Part shown: one piece after another, positions 22,775-34,417 of the stretch | How the letters are laid out: every line of letters starts with the position of its first letter | How positions within the stretch are numbered: the stretch's first letter is position 1 | DNA from: Schizophyllum amplum | Taxonomy: Eukaryota; Basidiomycota; Agaricomycetes; Agaricales; Schizophyllaceae | Direction of reading: 5' to 3' | Assembly: GCA_007026445.1 (NCBI GenBank) | Contig: VDMD01000019.1 | Location: 475,829 to 539,828, forward strand | DNA: 64,000 bases | Made by a program: the position numbers and the translations under genes | Notes under the pieces: generated by a model | The model's input: the letters and a program-made list of their open reading frames with translations, nothing else | Told to the model about the DNA's origin: nothing | Databases searched by the model: none

Positions 22775-22880
22775 ATGCTCAGCTTGCAAGCTCCCCGCGG
22801 GCAGCTTGCGGTGAAACCGAAGGCAACTCACGGGGAAACTGTAAACATTCCCCTCGGGCGCACCGTAAGTTGATGGCCAG
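22775..22880. repeat. Palindrome cluster B, related to A
   Basis: Shares AGCTTGCGGT, CGGGGAAACTGTAAAC and CTCGGGCGCACCG with cluster A about 0.8 kb upstream. Looks like a decayed non-coding mobile element or shuffled repeat. Confidence 0.5.
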
Positions 22881-23569
22881 CTGTGTACATAGCTGCCGAA
22901 CGCGATTTCGGGACCTGGAGACTGGGCAGCGCTGAGTGGAGATGGTCGCTAGTGGGCGAGGACGAGATTGGGTCACGGGTGGTAGTACTAGAACTTAGAA
23001 AAGAATGAATCACAGGATAGTGACGGGAGTGTCACAGTCAGTAAAGTGATGGATTGGCTGCCGCATGACGGTCTTGCAGCAGCATTTTACTTTGCCTTGA
23101 GCATTGTAGCTGACAAGGTACGGCGGCGGCCGCTGGGCTCTGGTCATGTATGCATGGATATGGGATGGGAAGACAGGAGACGCCATAGGCAGATTGCAGT
23201 CATTGCGAGGTGGCGAATACGATTCGGCAATACACGAGGACGGTCGATACATAGACGATGTATGATACAATAGGAGATTGGTGCGAGATAGCGATGTGCA
23301 GAGCGTCGACAAAGGTACGAAGAGTAAAAAGGAACGAAGCCCAGCTATACAAATACAAGTTTCGCGAGGTTCGAGGAGGGACTTGAAGGCGAGAAAAATT
23401 AAGACGTAGAACGGAAGTGTGAGCGACGTGAAAGGAGAAAGAAGAAAAGACGGAGTGCAGTCAAGGCCAGAGTCGTAGGTGATAGAGGCAAAAGGAAGAT
23501 GGTACAGAGGGCGGAGAAGACCAGGTTACACGGAGCAGAGGGGCCGGCAGGGCATCGAAGATACACCGT

Positions 23570-24485
23570 CTAGATGGCCATAGACACGCCGACCAGCGCC
23601 GGCCAGACGATGAAGACGAGCTTGAATTTGAAGCGTTCCCAGTCCACCGGTCCAGCAGAAGGCCAGCCAAAGCCGCGGAGCGCGCTGTTGTACTCGAGAG
23701 GGTTCGTAGGCGGGCGATAGACCGAGCTAACGTTACGAGAGTCTTCGTCGTCGTCCATATCGTCCTCCCTTTGGGCTTCTTCTTCAGGTATATTAGCCTG
23801 CTGCAACGATGGTGCGGTGATGGTGGCGTGCGAGGGCAGGACGGACGCGGCGCCGACGAGCGTAGACGTAAGAGTGGTCGAGGGTAGGACGAAGGTGACG
23901 ACGGCGGCCGGGACAGTGACATTGGATGTTGCTGTAGCGAGGAAGGGCACGACCTCTGTTGAGGGTTTGGCGTTACGAATTACGAAGTCGGCCGTGTATA
24001 TGATGCCATAGCGGGCGTGCTGAGGGACAAAGTGCAGGGCGCTGTAGGAGAGGGAATATGAGTATGGCGGGATATGGGAAGGGATGCGGGCTCACTAGTG
24101 GGATGCGCTGTAGTCGAGATCGGGCGGCAGTGTCACAGAGAGAGCACCGTCTGTAGCGTCGATATCATGACCGAGAGTATAGAGGAAGGTCTGGTAGCAT
24201 TCAAGCAAATGTCACAGACGGTAAGCGCAAGGTGAGGGACACTTTAGCAATGGGCTTTCTTTGAACATCTCCGAAACGCACATTGTTCGCCGCGTACAGG
24301 TCCACTTTGAGACGCCCGAGTCGATCGACATGAGGCGCTCTCCCGTCGTCCACCCAGGTCACTGTCTCTTCATTTCCTGCGTAGAAAACGGTCTTTCTGA
24401 TAGGCTGAGTGGGAAATAGCGCGCCGCGAGCCAGTGGTACGAGGGTGCCTTGCAAGGCGAGAAGAGCGAGGCGGAGCATCCGCAT
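23570..24485 (-). CDS. Secreted, C-terminally membrane-anchored protein, Ser/Thr-rich Kre9/Knh1-like N-terminal domain
   Basis: Three exons on the minus strand join cleanly. Exon 1 (from 24485) has a signal peptide MRMLRLALLALQGTLVPLARG, followed by TVFYAGNEETVTWVDDGRAP and LGRLKVDLYAANN. This pattern (F-x-AG...T-x-W-x-DG...VDLY) matches the fungal Ser-Thr-rich/GPI-anchored wall-protein domain related to Kre9/Knh1. Exon 2 gives TFLYTLGHDIDATDGALSV and LPPDLDYSAS. Exon 3 gives HFVPQHARYGIIYTADFVI, a Thr/Val/Ser-rich region, an acidic segment (REDDMDDDEDS), and ends FKFKLVFIVWPALVGVSMAI at the stop. That hydrophobic end is compatible with a GPI signal or a tail anchor. Likely at the cell surface, possibly in wall beta-glucan assembly (inference). 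Confidence 0.75.
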
Positions 24486-25011
24486 CGCTAGAAGAGATCA
24501 GGAGGTCGAAGGTGCGCGTTGATGAAGGTATCCAGCAAAAAGCGTTTTGCAGATATTCAACCGAAGACAATTGTTGGAGGTCGGAAAGAAGGTGTGTGAT
24601 CGCTTGTTTGGTCGACATGAGGAGGCACGTGGCCGCGTGGGCATTGTTCCTTTTCGAGCCTGTCGCTTGGCTCGCTTCTTCCCATCGTGGTCCTCCTGCT
24701 CGCCTTATTTCTGGCTGCTGGGACAGCATCGTCCGATTCACATCAACAACTGAAGAGAATTTCTAAACACCTAACAACAGAATGCGGGCAGGTGAGCCCA
24801 GGGCGTCCCTCTGCACCCGATGCCGAGCCGGGGCCCACGAATATCCGTCCGCTGACGGCAATACAATGCCAATCGGATGACAGACTGAACGACATTTTAC
24901 GACGGCCTGACGCTCACAGCCTCCGCACTCGAGGCCCTTATATGCACAGCAGGACGAGCAAAACGCTTCTCTCTGCAAGATCTTGCCACCACTCGTCCTC
25001 CGAGCTCTATC
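24486..25011. promoter_or_regulatory. Divergent promoter of the anchored protein and SSP-1
   Basis: 526 bp between divergent start codons. TATA-like CCTTATATGC at 24937-24946, about 70 bp before the SSP-1 ATG. Confidence 0.4.
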
Positions 25012-25827
25012 ATGTCGCCGCGCATGTCTTCGCTCCTCTTCGCGCTCGCACTTTCTTGGCTCCTAGCTCCGATGTCTCTTGCATATCAGAAGAATCTTCC
25101 CTATAACTTTACGCTTGCTGCGCTGAATACGACGACCCACAACACGAATAAGACCGGCTCGCCTCTGGTTCTTGGCTCTCGCGGTACGCCTCCCGCCTTT
25201 CTTCATACCAAGCCATCATGACCAACATCCCGCCTAGGCGCCATATCCGGCGCATCGTTGTACGTCACGTCGGTGAGTACATTCTGCCTCGTTCGTGTCT
25301 CTCAGATATCGCTTAGAGCTGATTGACGCGTGCGCAGACATGGGCCTCATACCCTTACAACGACTACCCTGTGCTCGCGCTCGTCAGCGGTGCACTGCGC
25401 GCATTCACTAAAGATGGCAGTTGGTATGTGCTTCTGAGCTGACCACCCTTCGCTTCTGACGTGCAGACTGGCAGGCGCACGAACGCTACCGCCGTCACCG
25501 AGGGCAGCGAGATGGGCTGGATATCGAGCAGCCTATCTTACGGTGCCGAGACGGACCAGTACACAGCAATTCATCCCAGTATGACTTTCAGTACAGTACG
25601 CGAGAACGCTATTGATGAGCTAACATCGTCGCGTAGGAAGTCATTCCCGATATGCAACGCTTGCCGCGCATGGGGTGGATTCGCTCTGGACGCTCTGTCC
25701 GAGCCACCAATTCCGAGGACAGAGTGAAATCGTATACAACGTCTCCTCCACCTACGAATACTATCCCTTCGACGTCAAGGACTGCTATGCTGTCACTGTG
25801 CACATCGTACCGCTGCACGCAGATTAA
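25012..25827 (+). CDS. Small secreted protein SSP-1 (unknown family)
   Basis: Founder-like, most divergent member of a three-gene family (see 32504 and 34515). Signal peptide from MSPRMSSLLFALALSWLLA, then NLPYNFTLAALNTTTHNTN, which aligns with LPYNFTLAALNVTEPNAN of the others. Four introns at the same places as the paralogues. After splicing the last exon reads YATLAAHGVDSLWTLCP and ends DCYAVTVHIVPLHAD, matching the paralogue endings. Two Cys near the C-terminus probably form one disulphide. Several N-glycosylation sequons (NFT, NTT, NAT). No catalytic motif is visible. I do not recognise the family; role could be effector-like, adhesive or structural. Confidence 0.7.
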
Positions 25828-26216
25828 CAGGTGGAATGTCACTAGCATATCAACTCCGACCCCTGCATGGACGAACCTTTGCCGCATATCAACTGTATCG
25901 CTACGCATACTTCTGGCTCCGAAAAATTGGACTGGACGATTCAGTAAATTCGAGCGCTGTAATTCAATTAATTTACGCCCTTTTCTCTTACTCTTCAAGT
26001 TTTCTGATGAGGTGTGCATCACAGTTCCTGCTCCGTCCCACAATCAGTGGAAAGCGGGCCATGAGAGCGTTAAAAGACGGAGTCGTGACGAGAAACACGA
26101 AAGTGCAAGCCGATCGAGTCCACTTGCGCCGGCGCAGGTTGTTCACGCGTCTCGCTGCAAGCGCTACTGATCCGTAGGCAGCGCAACAAGCCACCCGCTC
26201 GTCCGTATTACATAGT
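25828..26216. other. Intergenic, 3' flanks of convergent genes
   Basis: Nothing recognised. Confidence 0.4.
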
Positions 26217-26876
26217 CTATACAGTACACCTAATTAACATCTCGTCGATCTCGATGACCGCCTTTTGCTTCTTCTTCTTGGGCTTGCGACGAGCCGGAGA
26301 TTGGACGGGACTGACGATGACAATCTCATCACTGGCGGCTGTTGCCTGTCGCTTGCGTTTGTCGGTTTGCAGGGTAGGCATAGTCACGGTCTGGGGCGGC
26401 GAGTATTCGTCAAGATCAAGGGGAGGTAACGAAGGTTGCCGCCTCGGTGTAGAGCCCGGAGGAGACGAAGGAGGAAGCGAGGAGCTCGGGGCTCGCCAGG
26501 GCGTTACAGTAGATTTGTGCGTTGCAATAGCTTTCGGGGCTCGATATGGCGTTACAAGTGCGGTAGGCATCTTGCTCACTGGAAGTATTTGAGATGGAGC
26601 GGAAGGGCGTGGAGCTGGTGCGAGGACGTTGCTGGGAGGCGGCAACGATCCAGTCAGTGAATTTGGCGAGGTCGATCCATTCTTCGGCGTTGTCGATAGT
26701 AATCCTCTTCATCCTGATAATCGTAGGTGAGAATACCTGCGATTATGCGTTAGGCGGGCGTCAACAACGAGAACAGCACGCACCTCATCAATATAACGCT
26801 GAAGCATAGCGACTCCGCCGTTCTCCTCGAGGAGCGCAGCGAGATCCTCCAGGTCCTCCGGCGACAGTTCAGTCAT
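26217..26876 (-). CDS. Uncharacterised, probably nuclear, basic protein
   Basis: Exon 1 starts MTELSPEDLEDLAALLEENG and reads to YIDE. A GT-AG intron joins to VFSPTIIRMKRITIDN, then AEEWIDLAKFTDWIVA. The following segment is conserved-looking in a second frame: PTALVTPYRAPKAIATH, TPWRAPSSSL, DEIVIVSPVQSP, and a basic KPKKKKQK nuclear-localisation-like motif before EIDEML. Moving between these frames needs a one- or two-base correction near 26650. The alternative without correction ends TEAATFVTSP. The TP[YW]RAP repeat plus acidic/basic tail suggests a disordered nuclear protein. Family not recognised. Confidence 0.5.
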
Positions 26877-27261
26877 ATTGCAAAGGGCGAGAGCTTCAAA
26901 ACACAGGCAAGGACGATGGCGGCGACGACGACGCGGTGGAAGGATGCAGGAATGATTGGCGCCCACGACGACACGTGCGCAACCCCGCTGGACAAATAGA
27001 CGCCATTAGATGAGTCAGCCAGCCAGGCCGCGCATGTCAGGACTTGCGCAAGTGACTTGCACTCGCGCGACTGGCGCCTACTTACTCCGATCACTTCCAC
27101 TTTCGTGTTACTCACCTATACCCTAAAAGACGGTTGCAGTCGATTCGAATGTCTACTTGCGAACATCATCGGGCCGGTATTTACGATGCACGATCCGGAT
27201 GATGACCGCTGACGCGGGGCAACTTGAACTATACCTCAACTATACCTTGACATTGACAAAT
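26877..27261. promoter_or_regulatory. Divergent promoter, nuclear-protein gene and GATase
   Basis: 385 bp between divergent ATGs at 26876 (-) and 27262 (+). No specific element recognised. Confidence 0.35.
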
Positions 27262-28291
27262 ATGGCGCCGCGCCTTGCCCTACTCAAATGCGACACCCCG
27301 ATTCCCTCGGTGCAGCGCGAAAATGGAGACTATCTCCGGATCTTCCGAGAGTTGTTGCGCAACGCACTCCCTCGCCCCGACATCGACTTCCAGCTCGATG
27401 GATTCGACGTCGTGCACAAGATGGAATATCCCCCAGCTGATACGCTCGACGAATACTCCGCCATCCTCATCACTGGCTCGGGTAACACATTCCCTGCAGC
27501 AGCTGAGCGACGTGCGCGAGCTCACGCACGGTACCAGCCGCCTCGGCGTACGACGACAAGGAGTGGATCAACAAGCTCACGGGATGGGTGAAATGGCTCG
27601 CAGAGACGAAGCCAAGCATCAAGATCTTTGGTGCGTGCCCCCCCCTTTCTTTGGCAGCCCTGGCTGACGCGATCAGCGCAGGTATCTGCTTCGGCCACCA
27701 GATCGTCGCGCGTGCGCTAGGGGGACATGTGAGCCGAACGGGCAGTGGGAGGTCGGGCCCACCGTGGTGAGCCTAACGGATGCAGGCAAAGCCGTCTTTG
27801 GCAAGGATAGTCTAGTGAGTGCTCGTCGTTTTCCTTCGGATTTCGCGGCGTGCTCAATGACCGTCCCTTTAGTACCTGCAGCAGAGTACGCGCTGCTCCA
27901 TCTCCGCAGTGCATGCCCTCAACTTACGTCTCTTTTAACCCACCCTCCTCCTCCTCTCTTCCCTCCCCTCATCCCTTTGCTAGTGCATCGCGACCACGTC
28001 CCTGACGTTGTACCCGGCTTCAGGCTCCTTGGTTCCACGCCCATCTGCCGCAACCACGGCATGGTCAAGTACGCGGACACCGATCCGCAATCCATTCACA
28101 TCCTCACCGTGCAAGGCCACCCCGAGTTCACCGCACAGATGGTGGACAAGATCGTCGATGCACGCGCTCAAGGGGGCGTACTGGACGCGCGGACCGCGCA
28201 GGACTACGCGACGCGGCGTGCTTGGACGAACGATGGAGTCACCATCGTCGGTCGGACGATTTGGAAGAGCTTGGGGGTGGAAGCTGCATGA
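27262..28291 (+). CDS. Class I glutamine amidotransferase-like protein (GATase)
   Basis: Cytosolic GATase1-fold protein related to yeast YLR126C-type and GMP-synthase glutaminase domains, which release ammonia from glutamine; the acceptor is unknown. Seen: MAPRLALLKCDTPIPSVQRE, ILITGS, then after an intron (27482-27537) YDDKEWINKLTGW, the nucleophile elbow GICFGHQIVARALGG, and near the end QGHPEFT, supplying Cys, His and Glu. Exon 4 is a 13-bp microexon (27873-27885) that completes YLQQMHRDHVPDV. One base seems missing near 27730: GGH(V) and EPNGQWEVGPTVV lie in different frames. The 3' half and flank were copied at least three times nearby as degraded relics. About 250 residues. Confidence 0.75.
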
Positions 28292-29275
28292 GAGGGTATG
28301 TTTACGGCTTAAGGCTTGACGCTGGAATCGGTACGGACGGAATAACGGGAGATCGGGCAAAATAGATCTAGAGTGCTCAGTCAAGGTGCGAGGCTCTCAC
28401 GCAGCGGCAATGTGTAGCTGACAACTTCTAGGTCTCGATAATGTATGTATCAATATCGATTGTTACGTTTTTTGCGGTGATTGCTTTACAATGTCGCCGA
28501 GGATGGGCATTGTATCTCCTCATGTCAGGTCAAGCAGTGCAGTGACTCTTTGTTGACCTTCACCATGGCGAACGCGCGAATGTCCCTTATTCAACCGCTC
28601 AACTCTGCAACACCGAAAGGTATCGAGAAGGTGAGGCGGCACTTTCGTCGCCACGTTTGGCATGCTGAGGCGTTCGTTGGCGGAACGCGAAGGGGGATAC
28701 GTCTGAATTGCTTTCGGTGTATGTATTTTTCTTGTTGATCTATCTTGCAATAGTGATTATACGCCCGGCAGGAATTAGTCTGCGCGATGGATCATGGGAG
28801 CCAACCCAAGTGATTGCCTCAAATGACAGGACGAGCTTGACATCACCTGCCTCGCTTCAGCCTTCGGGACGTCACTGCTACTCAGTCGAGCTGCGAGCGG
28901 GAGATGGTTCTGTGTTGAGCTATCTAATTCACTTTGCGCGACTGCCAAGACCACGCGAATATGCGGGTGGCGTGGGAACTTGGTAGGCTTTCTTCCGTAT
29001 ATGGTAATGGCATGGCTTACGCCGATCGGACTGAAAGCCGTCATGCAGTCTCCTTTTCATGACAATTTTCGCAATCGCTCCCGCAAAATTTGCTGCTCTC
29101 GCTGTGTTCTGCGCTCAGGACAAAGGCAAGACTTCGGCATTAATATTTCAACGAGGTGTGATGGCTGTTGCTTGAAGGTGACGGTAACTAAGCCTTGCAC
29201 TGCAGCCGCTGTTGCCCGTACTTGCTACCCTCGACTGCCATTTATCTCGACTGAATTGTCAACGTCCGTCGAAGG
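28292..29275. other. GATase 3' flank, duplicated elsewhere in inverted form
   Basis: No gene. The stretch up to about 29000 is similar to plus-strand 42730-43160 read in reverse (shared RMSLIQ and AFVGGTR-coding strings and a shared ATGCGGGTGGCGTGGGAA-type motif). Its first 200 bp also resemble the sequence after the GATase relics near 32110 and 34080. The right end is the kinase promoter. Confidence 0.55.
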
Positions 29276-30603
29276 ATGCGCGTGAAAATCGATGACCTTA
29301 TTTCGTTCGGTGCCTGCGGTAAGCCCTATTCCGGACCGTACAGCACGCCGAAGGTCTCACTACACCTGTGCTAGGGCGAGTTTACACTGGACGAATAACG
29401 AGCGATCCGATGGAGCGAGTTGTTGCGGTGAAGAAGAGCCTGTGGGCGCCTTCAATTAAGAATTCCATGCTGCGCCACGAAGCCTGCACTATATTGGCGC
29501 TCAAGGGTCAGTATCCCATCTTGTATCGCGCGCTGGGGATTGACCGAGCCGTTTCGACAAGGTCATGAGAACATTCCTCAGGTTTTTGCGTACGGAAGAT
29601 CGCAGTGCTTCGAGTATATGGCCCTCGAGATTCTAGGCGCCGACATCGACACTCCTTTGGGGAACCCCGAAGGACTTACTGTGTCAAACCTCGTCGCTCT
29701 GGCCTGCCAAATGGTAAGTCACTTGTCCCAATTTCACGGACCGGTTACTGAGACCCCTTCGTCCGCAGATCGGCGCTCTCGAACACGCTCACTCTCACCA
29801 CATTGTGCATTGCGACGTCAAGCCTTTTAATTTCCTTTTCGACCACAATCCAGCGACGGGATTGATCAAGCTCATCGATTTTGGTCTAGCAAAGGTATAC
29901 CGCGACCCCAGAACCCTAGAGCACGTGGAGCCAACCACCACGAGTCATGCAGATGGAACCAGAGCATTCATCAGCCTGAATGTGCACTTGCATCACAGTG
30001 AGTGCAATTCCTTCCTATCATGGCATATCAGTCACTTACATACGCTTCCCAGACCCATTGCGTCGGGACGACATGGAGTCGCTCGCATACACGATTGCCG
30101 CCCTTCTTTGCGATGGCTTACCTTGGTACGATGTCAGTCACTCTGAGTGTTTTGCAGTCAAGCAGACATGGAGTGGCGCCGCACTTTGCGCCGGCTACGA
30201 CCCCGTCTTTGGCGAGTTTGTCGATTATACTCGTTCTCTACATTTTCGAGAGGCGCCTGACTACGAGGGGTGGAGGCGCCGATTCCTGGCGCTTGCTCCT
30301 CATCTTTGCGGGCGCCCGCTGTACAACCCTGCCGACCGAAGCACAAGGGTCGGAGAGCGCCGCGGGAATGGTGCACCGACTGCTTCTGTCGTTCGCCCAA
30401 AGCCGAGCTCTCACACATCTGCTCGAGATAAACTTATCCCAGATGAAAGGCGCTATTGCCCTCGTTCGACGTGGGCAAGAGCTGCGTCTGTTGGGGACGA
30501 GAATGTCGTTGGTGACGAAGGGAAAATGGTGCGCGAGCATCTGGAGTGCATAGAGGAGCCACCGATGTCGGACGTCAAAGGCGAAATCATGTACATCGAC
30601 TGA
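29276..30603 (+). CDS. CK1-like Ser/Thr protein kinase, copy A (intact)
   Basis: Protein kinase of the casein kinase 1 group, expanded in many Agaricomycetes. Start MRVKIDDLISFGACG, glycine-loop-like GRVYTGRI, the ATP lysine in VVAVKKSLW, catalytic loop HIVHCDVKPFNFLFD (HxD with Cys in place of Arg), and LIDFGLAKVYRD. A CK1-like GTRAFISLNVHLHH then leads, after an intron, to RRDDMESLAYTIAALLCDGLPW, followed by a C-lobe and an acidic/basic tail ending EIMYID. Five short introns give a continuous frame of about 330 residues. HCD instead of HRD suggests reduced or altered activation control, not loss of the catalytic Asp. Nearly identical copies lie at 37335-40445 (split by a transposon) and 56577-57931 (dead). 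Confidence 0.85.
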
Positions 30604-30919
30604 AGAAGGATTTATGTATGGCCTGATTTGTGTACTGCAGCTGTGTCACGATCATTGTACTCCACTCGGTGTGTAATTAATCTACCGTTTACACGCGGAG
30701 GGAAAACCATTATGGACCTTGCAGTTCTTGCACGTCCGAGTGGTGATGAGTTCAGATACGGTACAGGAACAACTGAAGAGAACAATAACCACGCCCGCTC
30801 AGGCTGCGGGAGATCGGGCCGATATGCCCGCTGGTGATGTCACGGACCGCCGGGTGGCGGCGAGCCATTCATCCCTTGCGACCCACTGTCATGACACCGC
30901 CGCCTGCGCCTGGCTCTCC
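30604..30919. other. Short intergenic, nothing recognised
   Basis: Kinase 3' flank. Confidence 0.4.
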
Positions 30920-32110
30920 TGCTGTATGCTAACTCGATGTCATCGGCGCAACGCGAGAACGGAGACTGTTCAAATCATCCTAGAGCTGCTGCGCAACGCG
31001 CTTGGGCCACGCCGACAGCGACTCTGAGCTCGACGAACCGCGATAGGGCATCAGCTTAGTGTAACAAAATCAAAGGACGCCCTCGACGACGATTTTGCTG
31101 TCCTTAGTATTAGCTCTGGTCTCGAGGCTTGCGCGCGCTATCAGCCGTCTCGGCGTACGCATATGACCCGAAGTAGTGATGCACTCACCAGACCGGTTTC
31201 TCAGCAGAAACTGTGTGCTCTGGATATCCAGGAGCTCGACTGAGCCAACGCGTTGCGCGTGCGCTCGGCGGTACATGCGAATTGAGCCGTAAAATGGAGG
31301 TCGCCCTCGCTGTGGTGAGCCTGACTCGCAGGCAACTTTTTTGGAAGTATAGTCCGAATAGTGAGTACTCCTCATTTATGCTCTCCATATAGCATACTCG
31401 CCGACAGCCCTGCACAGCATCTGCAGAATAGTTCGTGCTTACCCGCCGCCTCCTGTCATATTTCTCTTACGCATCCTTCCGCTTCCACTACGCTTCCCTC
31501 ACCCAATCGCTCTTCTTACCCTCTCTTACCCTTGTCCCGCACTCTCGGCCACGTCTTTTCTCTCCCTCAACATTATATGTGTCTACGTTTCATTACATCC
31601 CACCTTTGTCCGTGTCTTCTTTCTGCCGAGTCGTGTAATCTCCGAGAGGGGGTTGCCTTCCTCCAGCGTGACCTTCCCCCGCACCCTTTCTTATCCTTGT
31701 CCGCGACTTCTTCTTCCATCCGATTATCCCTCTCATCAAGTTTTTTTGCACATTGCTACGCTGTACAAAATTTACGATATCGTGCCCAGCACCAATCTCA
31801 CTGATTCCACGCCTCTCTTCCCTGACCACGGCATAGTGGAGTACGCGGACGCTGATCCGCGCCCCATCCACATCCTCATCGACATCGTTCAAGGTCACCC
31901 CGATCTTACCGCATATTGTGGGTAAGTTCGTCGATACACCCAGACAGGCGGGGTACGCGGATCCGGCAGGACTACACGATGCGACAAGTACTCATGAACG
32001 AACGACGAAATCACCGTCGTCTATCGAATGAATTGGCAGAGGACCTGCCGAAGGGCAATTTTGGCTGGCGCTGGCGTTGCCGATGAGGGCGGAGGGCAAG
32101 GTACAAGACT
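30920..32110 (+). pseudogene. GATase relic 1
   Basis: Degenerate copy of the GATase at 27262. Recognisable pieces in order: near 30950-31025 (CAACGCGAGAACGGAGACTG, GAGCTGCTGCGCAACGC), near 31080-31170 (first-exon end and second-exon start), near 31235-31320 (CGCGTGCGCTCGG...GAGCCTGAC, the region after the nucleophile) and 31785-31915 (DHGIVEYADADP, VQGHPDLT). Many stops and indels, nucleophile segment lost. The intron region between 31400 and 31700 is expanded and pyrimidine-rich. Confidence 0.7.
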
Positions 32111-32400
32111 TTACATAGCGTCAACTCGTGTGTAGCTGACGGGCTTCTAGGTTTCGACAATATATGTATCAACATTTGTTGTAATGCTACCACGGCGAGC
32201 ACTTCCCGTTGTCGCCGACGACGACAAGCATTGCATTCAATCAGGAAGACAGTATACTGAATTCTCGATCGGCGACATGCTTGCGGGCGCGCTCATCATG
32301 TTGCTCGCTCAAACACTCAGCTTTCTTCGACCAAACTCCCAACGGGCCTAAGACTCCGTTTTTTACGACTTTGGAAAACACAGCCTTCCACTGGGCTCTG

Positions 32401-32410
32401 CTTTATAAGG
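32401..32410 (+). promoter_or_regulatory. TATA box of SSP-2
   Basis: CTTTATAAGG about 95-100 bp before the SSP-2 ATG; the corresponding site before SSP-3 is TTATATAAGG. Confidence 0.5.
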
Positions 32411-32503
32411 CTGAGAGAGCAGCTCTCAACTTCATTCGCTTTCTTCCTAGCTCTAGCCCTACTCACACATCCCCGGCGAACAAGTTCTCTTCGCAACTCC
32501 ACG

Positions 32504-33272
32504 ATGTCTCCCCGCACCTCTCTCATCTCCGTTTTCTCGCTTGGCCTCGCTGCCTTGTCTGGTGTCGTCGCGCAGGACACGCTGCCGTACAACTTCGCCC
32601 TCGCCGCTCTGAATGTGACCGAGCCGAACGCCAACAGCACCGGCGCGCCGCTCACGCTTTCTTCAACTGGTTTGCCGCGCCACTTTCTTATGTTGTCTAC
32701 GCGCTGACCACTTGTACCCATCTGCAGGAGCTAGCACCGGTGTTGTCGGATTTATGACGGCGGTCAGTTGGAGACGCGTTTCTGGATTTTCCCCTTCGAC
32801 TGATATAATTTCATTGCAGACAGTGGCCAGTGTCGGCTACGACGACTGGACTGGGTTCAGCCTCGAAGGTGGCGTCGTCAATGCGCACTTCAAGGATGGC
32901 GCAACGTGCGTATGCATCGCTCGGAAAAACAGTGCTGTGTCTCTAACACGCAGATCTGCAGGGTTGCAAACGCGACTGCCACCGACAGCGGCGACTGGAT
33001 GGGATTCGTGACGGGCAATGTCGATGTTTCGACGGTGCAGTACTCCGTTGTTGGTCAGTATGATCTTCACGATTGTTTGCGCGATGGTATCGACTGAACT
33101 TCCTTGTGCAGAGTCGGAAGGCGTAGAGTTTAGCAAGCTCGCTCTGAACGGCGACGCGGACTCGTGGTCGCTGTGCCCGTGGAACGTTGGGCTGCCGAAG
33201 GTCGGGGTGATGTACAAGGCAACGGAGCGCTTCTGCTACGCTGTGACCCTGCAGATCGTGCCGCTCGAGTAG
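32504..33272 (+). CDS. Small secreted protein SSP-2
   Basis: Signal peptide MSPRTSLISVFSLGLAALSG, then QDTLPYNFALAALNVTEPN. Four introns give a continuous product of about 180 residues with VGYDDWTGFSLEGGVVNAHF, DWMGFVTGNVDVSTVQYSVV and a last exon ESEGVEFSKLALNGDADSWS, LCP, then ERFCYAVTLQIVPLE. Closely related to SSP-3 and more distantly to SSP-1. Two C-terminal Cys, several NxT sequons (NVT, NST, NAT), no known domain. It follows GATase relic 1, as SSP-3 follows relic 2, showing tandem duplication. Unknown function; extracellular. Confidence 0.8.
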
Positions 33273-33767
33273 TGCACGGAAGGAGACACGAATTTGGCTC
33301 CTCTTTGCAATGTACTGGTGATGACCAGGACTGGTCTGGACATGGCTACTGTGAATTGAATATACTCGGACTACATGACAGTAGTCATTCGTATCCAACA
33401 GTGACTCTATGTAGATGCGTTGTCCACCCTGATTCAATGATGCGACGCCTGTACATGTCACTGTCTACCTAAATGATCACGGCAATCAGCCGTTTGTCAA
33501 TGTCCGCGTCCGGTTTGTCGTACTCCTGATACTAATAGCTGCGCAGCTTTGCAGGTGTCGGCGAAAAGTAAGTACAGTGAAGACACTATCCGCACCGCGG
33601 TCGTTCTGGAATGAAAAGAACCTTGGCCTATCTATTGGAGGCGCCGCGTCGACGCGTGACGCCATCTCTTTGCACATATTTGTGGCACAAGTTGAATGAA
33701 CCACCGCCGAAGCACTGACGAGGCTCGGCCAGGAAGTCCAGGTATGTGATAGGGCCTCAACGTTGAA
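33273..33767. other. Intergenic, SSP-2 3' flank
   Basis: Nothing recognised. Confidence 0.4.
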
Positions 33768-34200
33768 CGTGCCACATTTATCTTCTGCAAACACGGCTGC
33801 ATGGTCAAGTACGGGTCAAGGTCACCCTAGTTCATCGCACAGATCAAGATCGTCGATGCCCTCGCAGGACTACTACGCGACGGGTGGTGCGAGCACGGTG
33901 AACAATGGAGTCGCCCTCGAGCGAACGATCCGGAAGAGCTTCAAGTGGACGTGGAAGGTGCGTGAATGGAGATGTCAATGGTGAAAGCTATGTAAGCGCG
34001 GCGCCCGCCGCCGACGAACACGGAGAACTGGTCTGAACGGCATTCAACGATTGAGACCAAGACGTTTGAGTCAAGTGCGAGGCCTCCCCGCTGCAAAGCC
34101 CATATGGATTGTAGCTGATAAACTTCCAGGTCTCGGAGTTGTGCGTGTGTCAGTGTCGCGGCGGCTGCTCCCCTCGCCGCCGCCGACGAGCATCGCTTCC
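33768..34200 (+). pseudogene. GATase relic 2 (3' end only)
   Basis: Only the C-terminal exon survives in pieces: HGCMVK-coding sequence, GGTCAAGGTCACCCTAG, ATCGTCGATGCCCTCGCAGG, ACTACGCGACG, and an AACAATGGAGTCGCC segment matching TNDGV of the intact gene. It is followed by the same 3' flank (GTAGCTGATAAACTTCCAGG, compare 28415-28430). Stops and deletions throughout. Confidence 0.65.
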
Positions 34201-34417
34201 CACCATAAGCACGTTACTTACAGTGACCACCCAGGCGGTGTAATGAATTGTCGCCGATCGAAACTCTTGCGGGTCTGCGAATACTATTGCTCGTCCGGAA
34301 AACACTCATCTTCACACATTCAAACACCCCAACGCGACTCTGCTTCTCTAAACGCCAACGGGCACAAGACTCCGTTCTCAGACGAGAGCGATGAACATAG
34401 GCTTGCAGTGACCCCAG

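Larger units (their letters stand above)
21281..23569. other. 2.3 kb gene-poor region with palindrome-rich repeat clusters
   Basis: No coding unit recognised. Contains two clusters of shared short motifs (about 21912-22120 and 22775-22880) listed separately. The rest has only featureless open frames. Confidence 0.4.

Noticed and set aside
27481..27540. Apparent frameshift in the GATase after ILITGS
   Set aside because: A 56-bp GT-AG intron restores the frame exactly.
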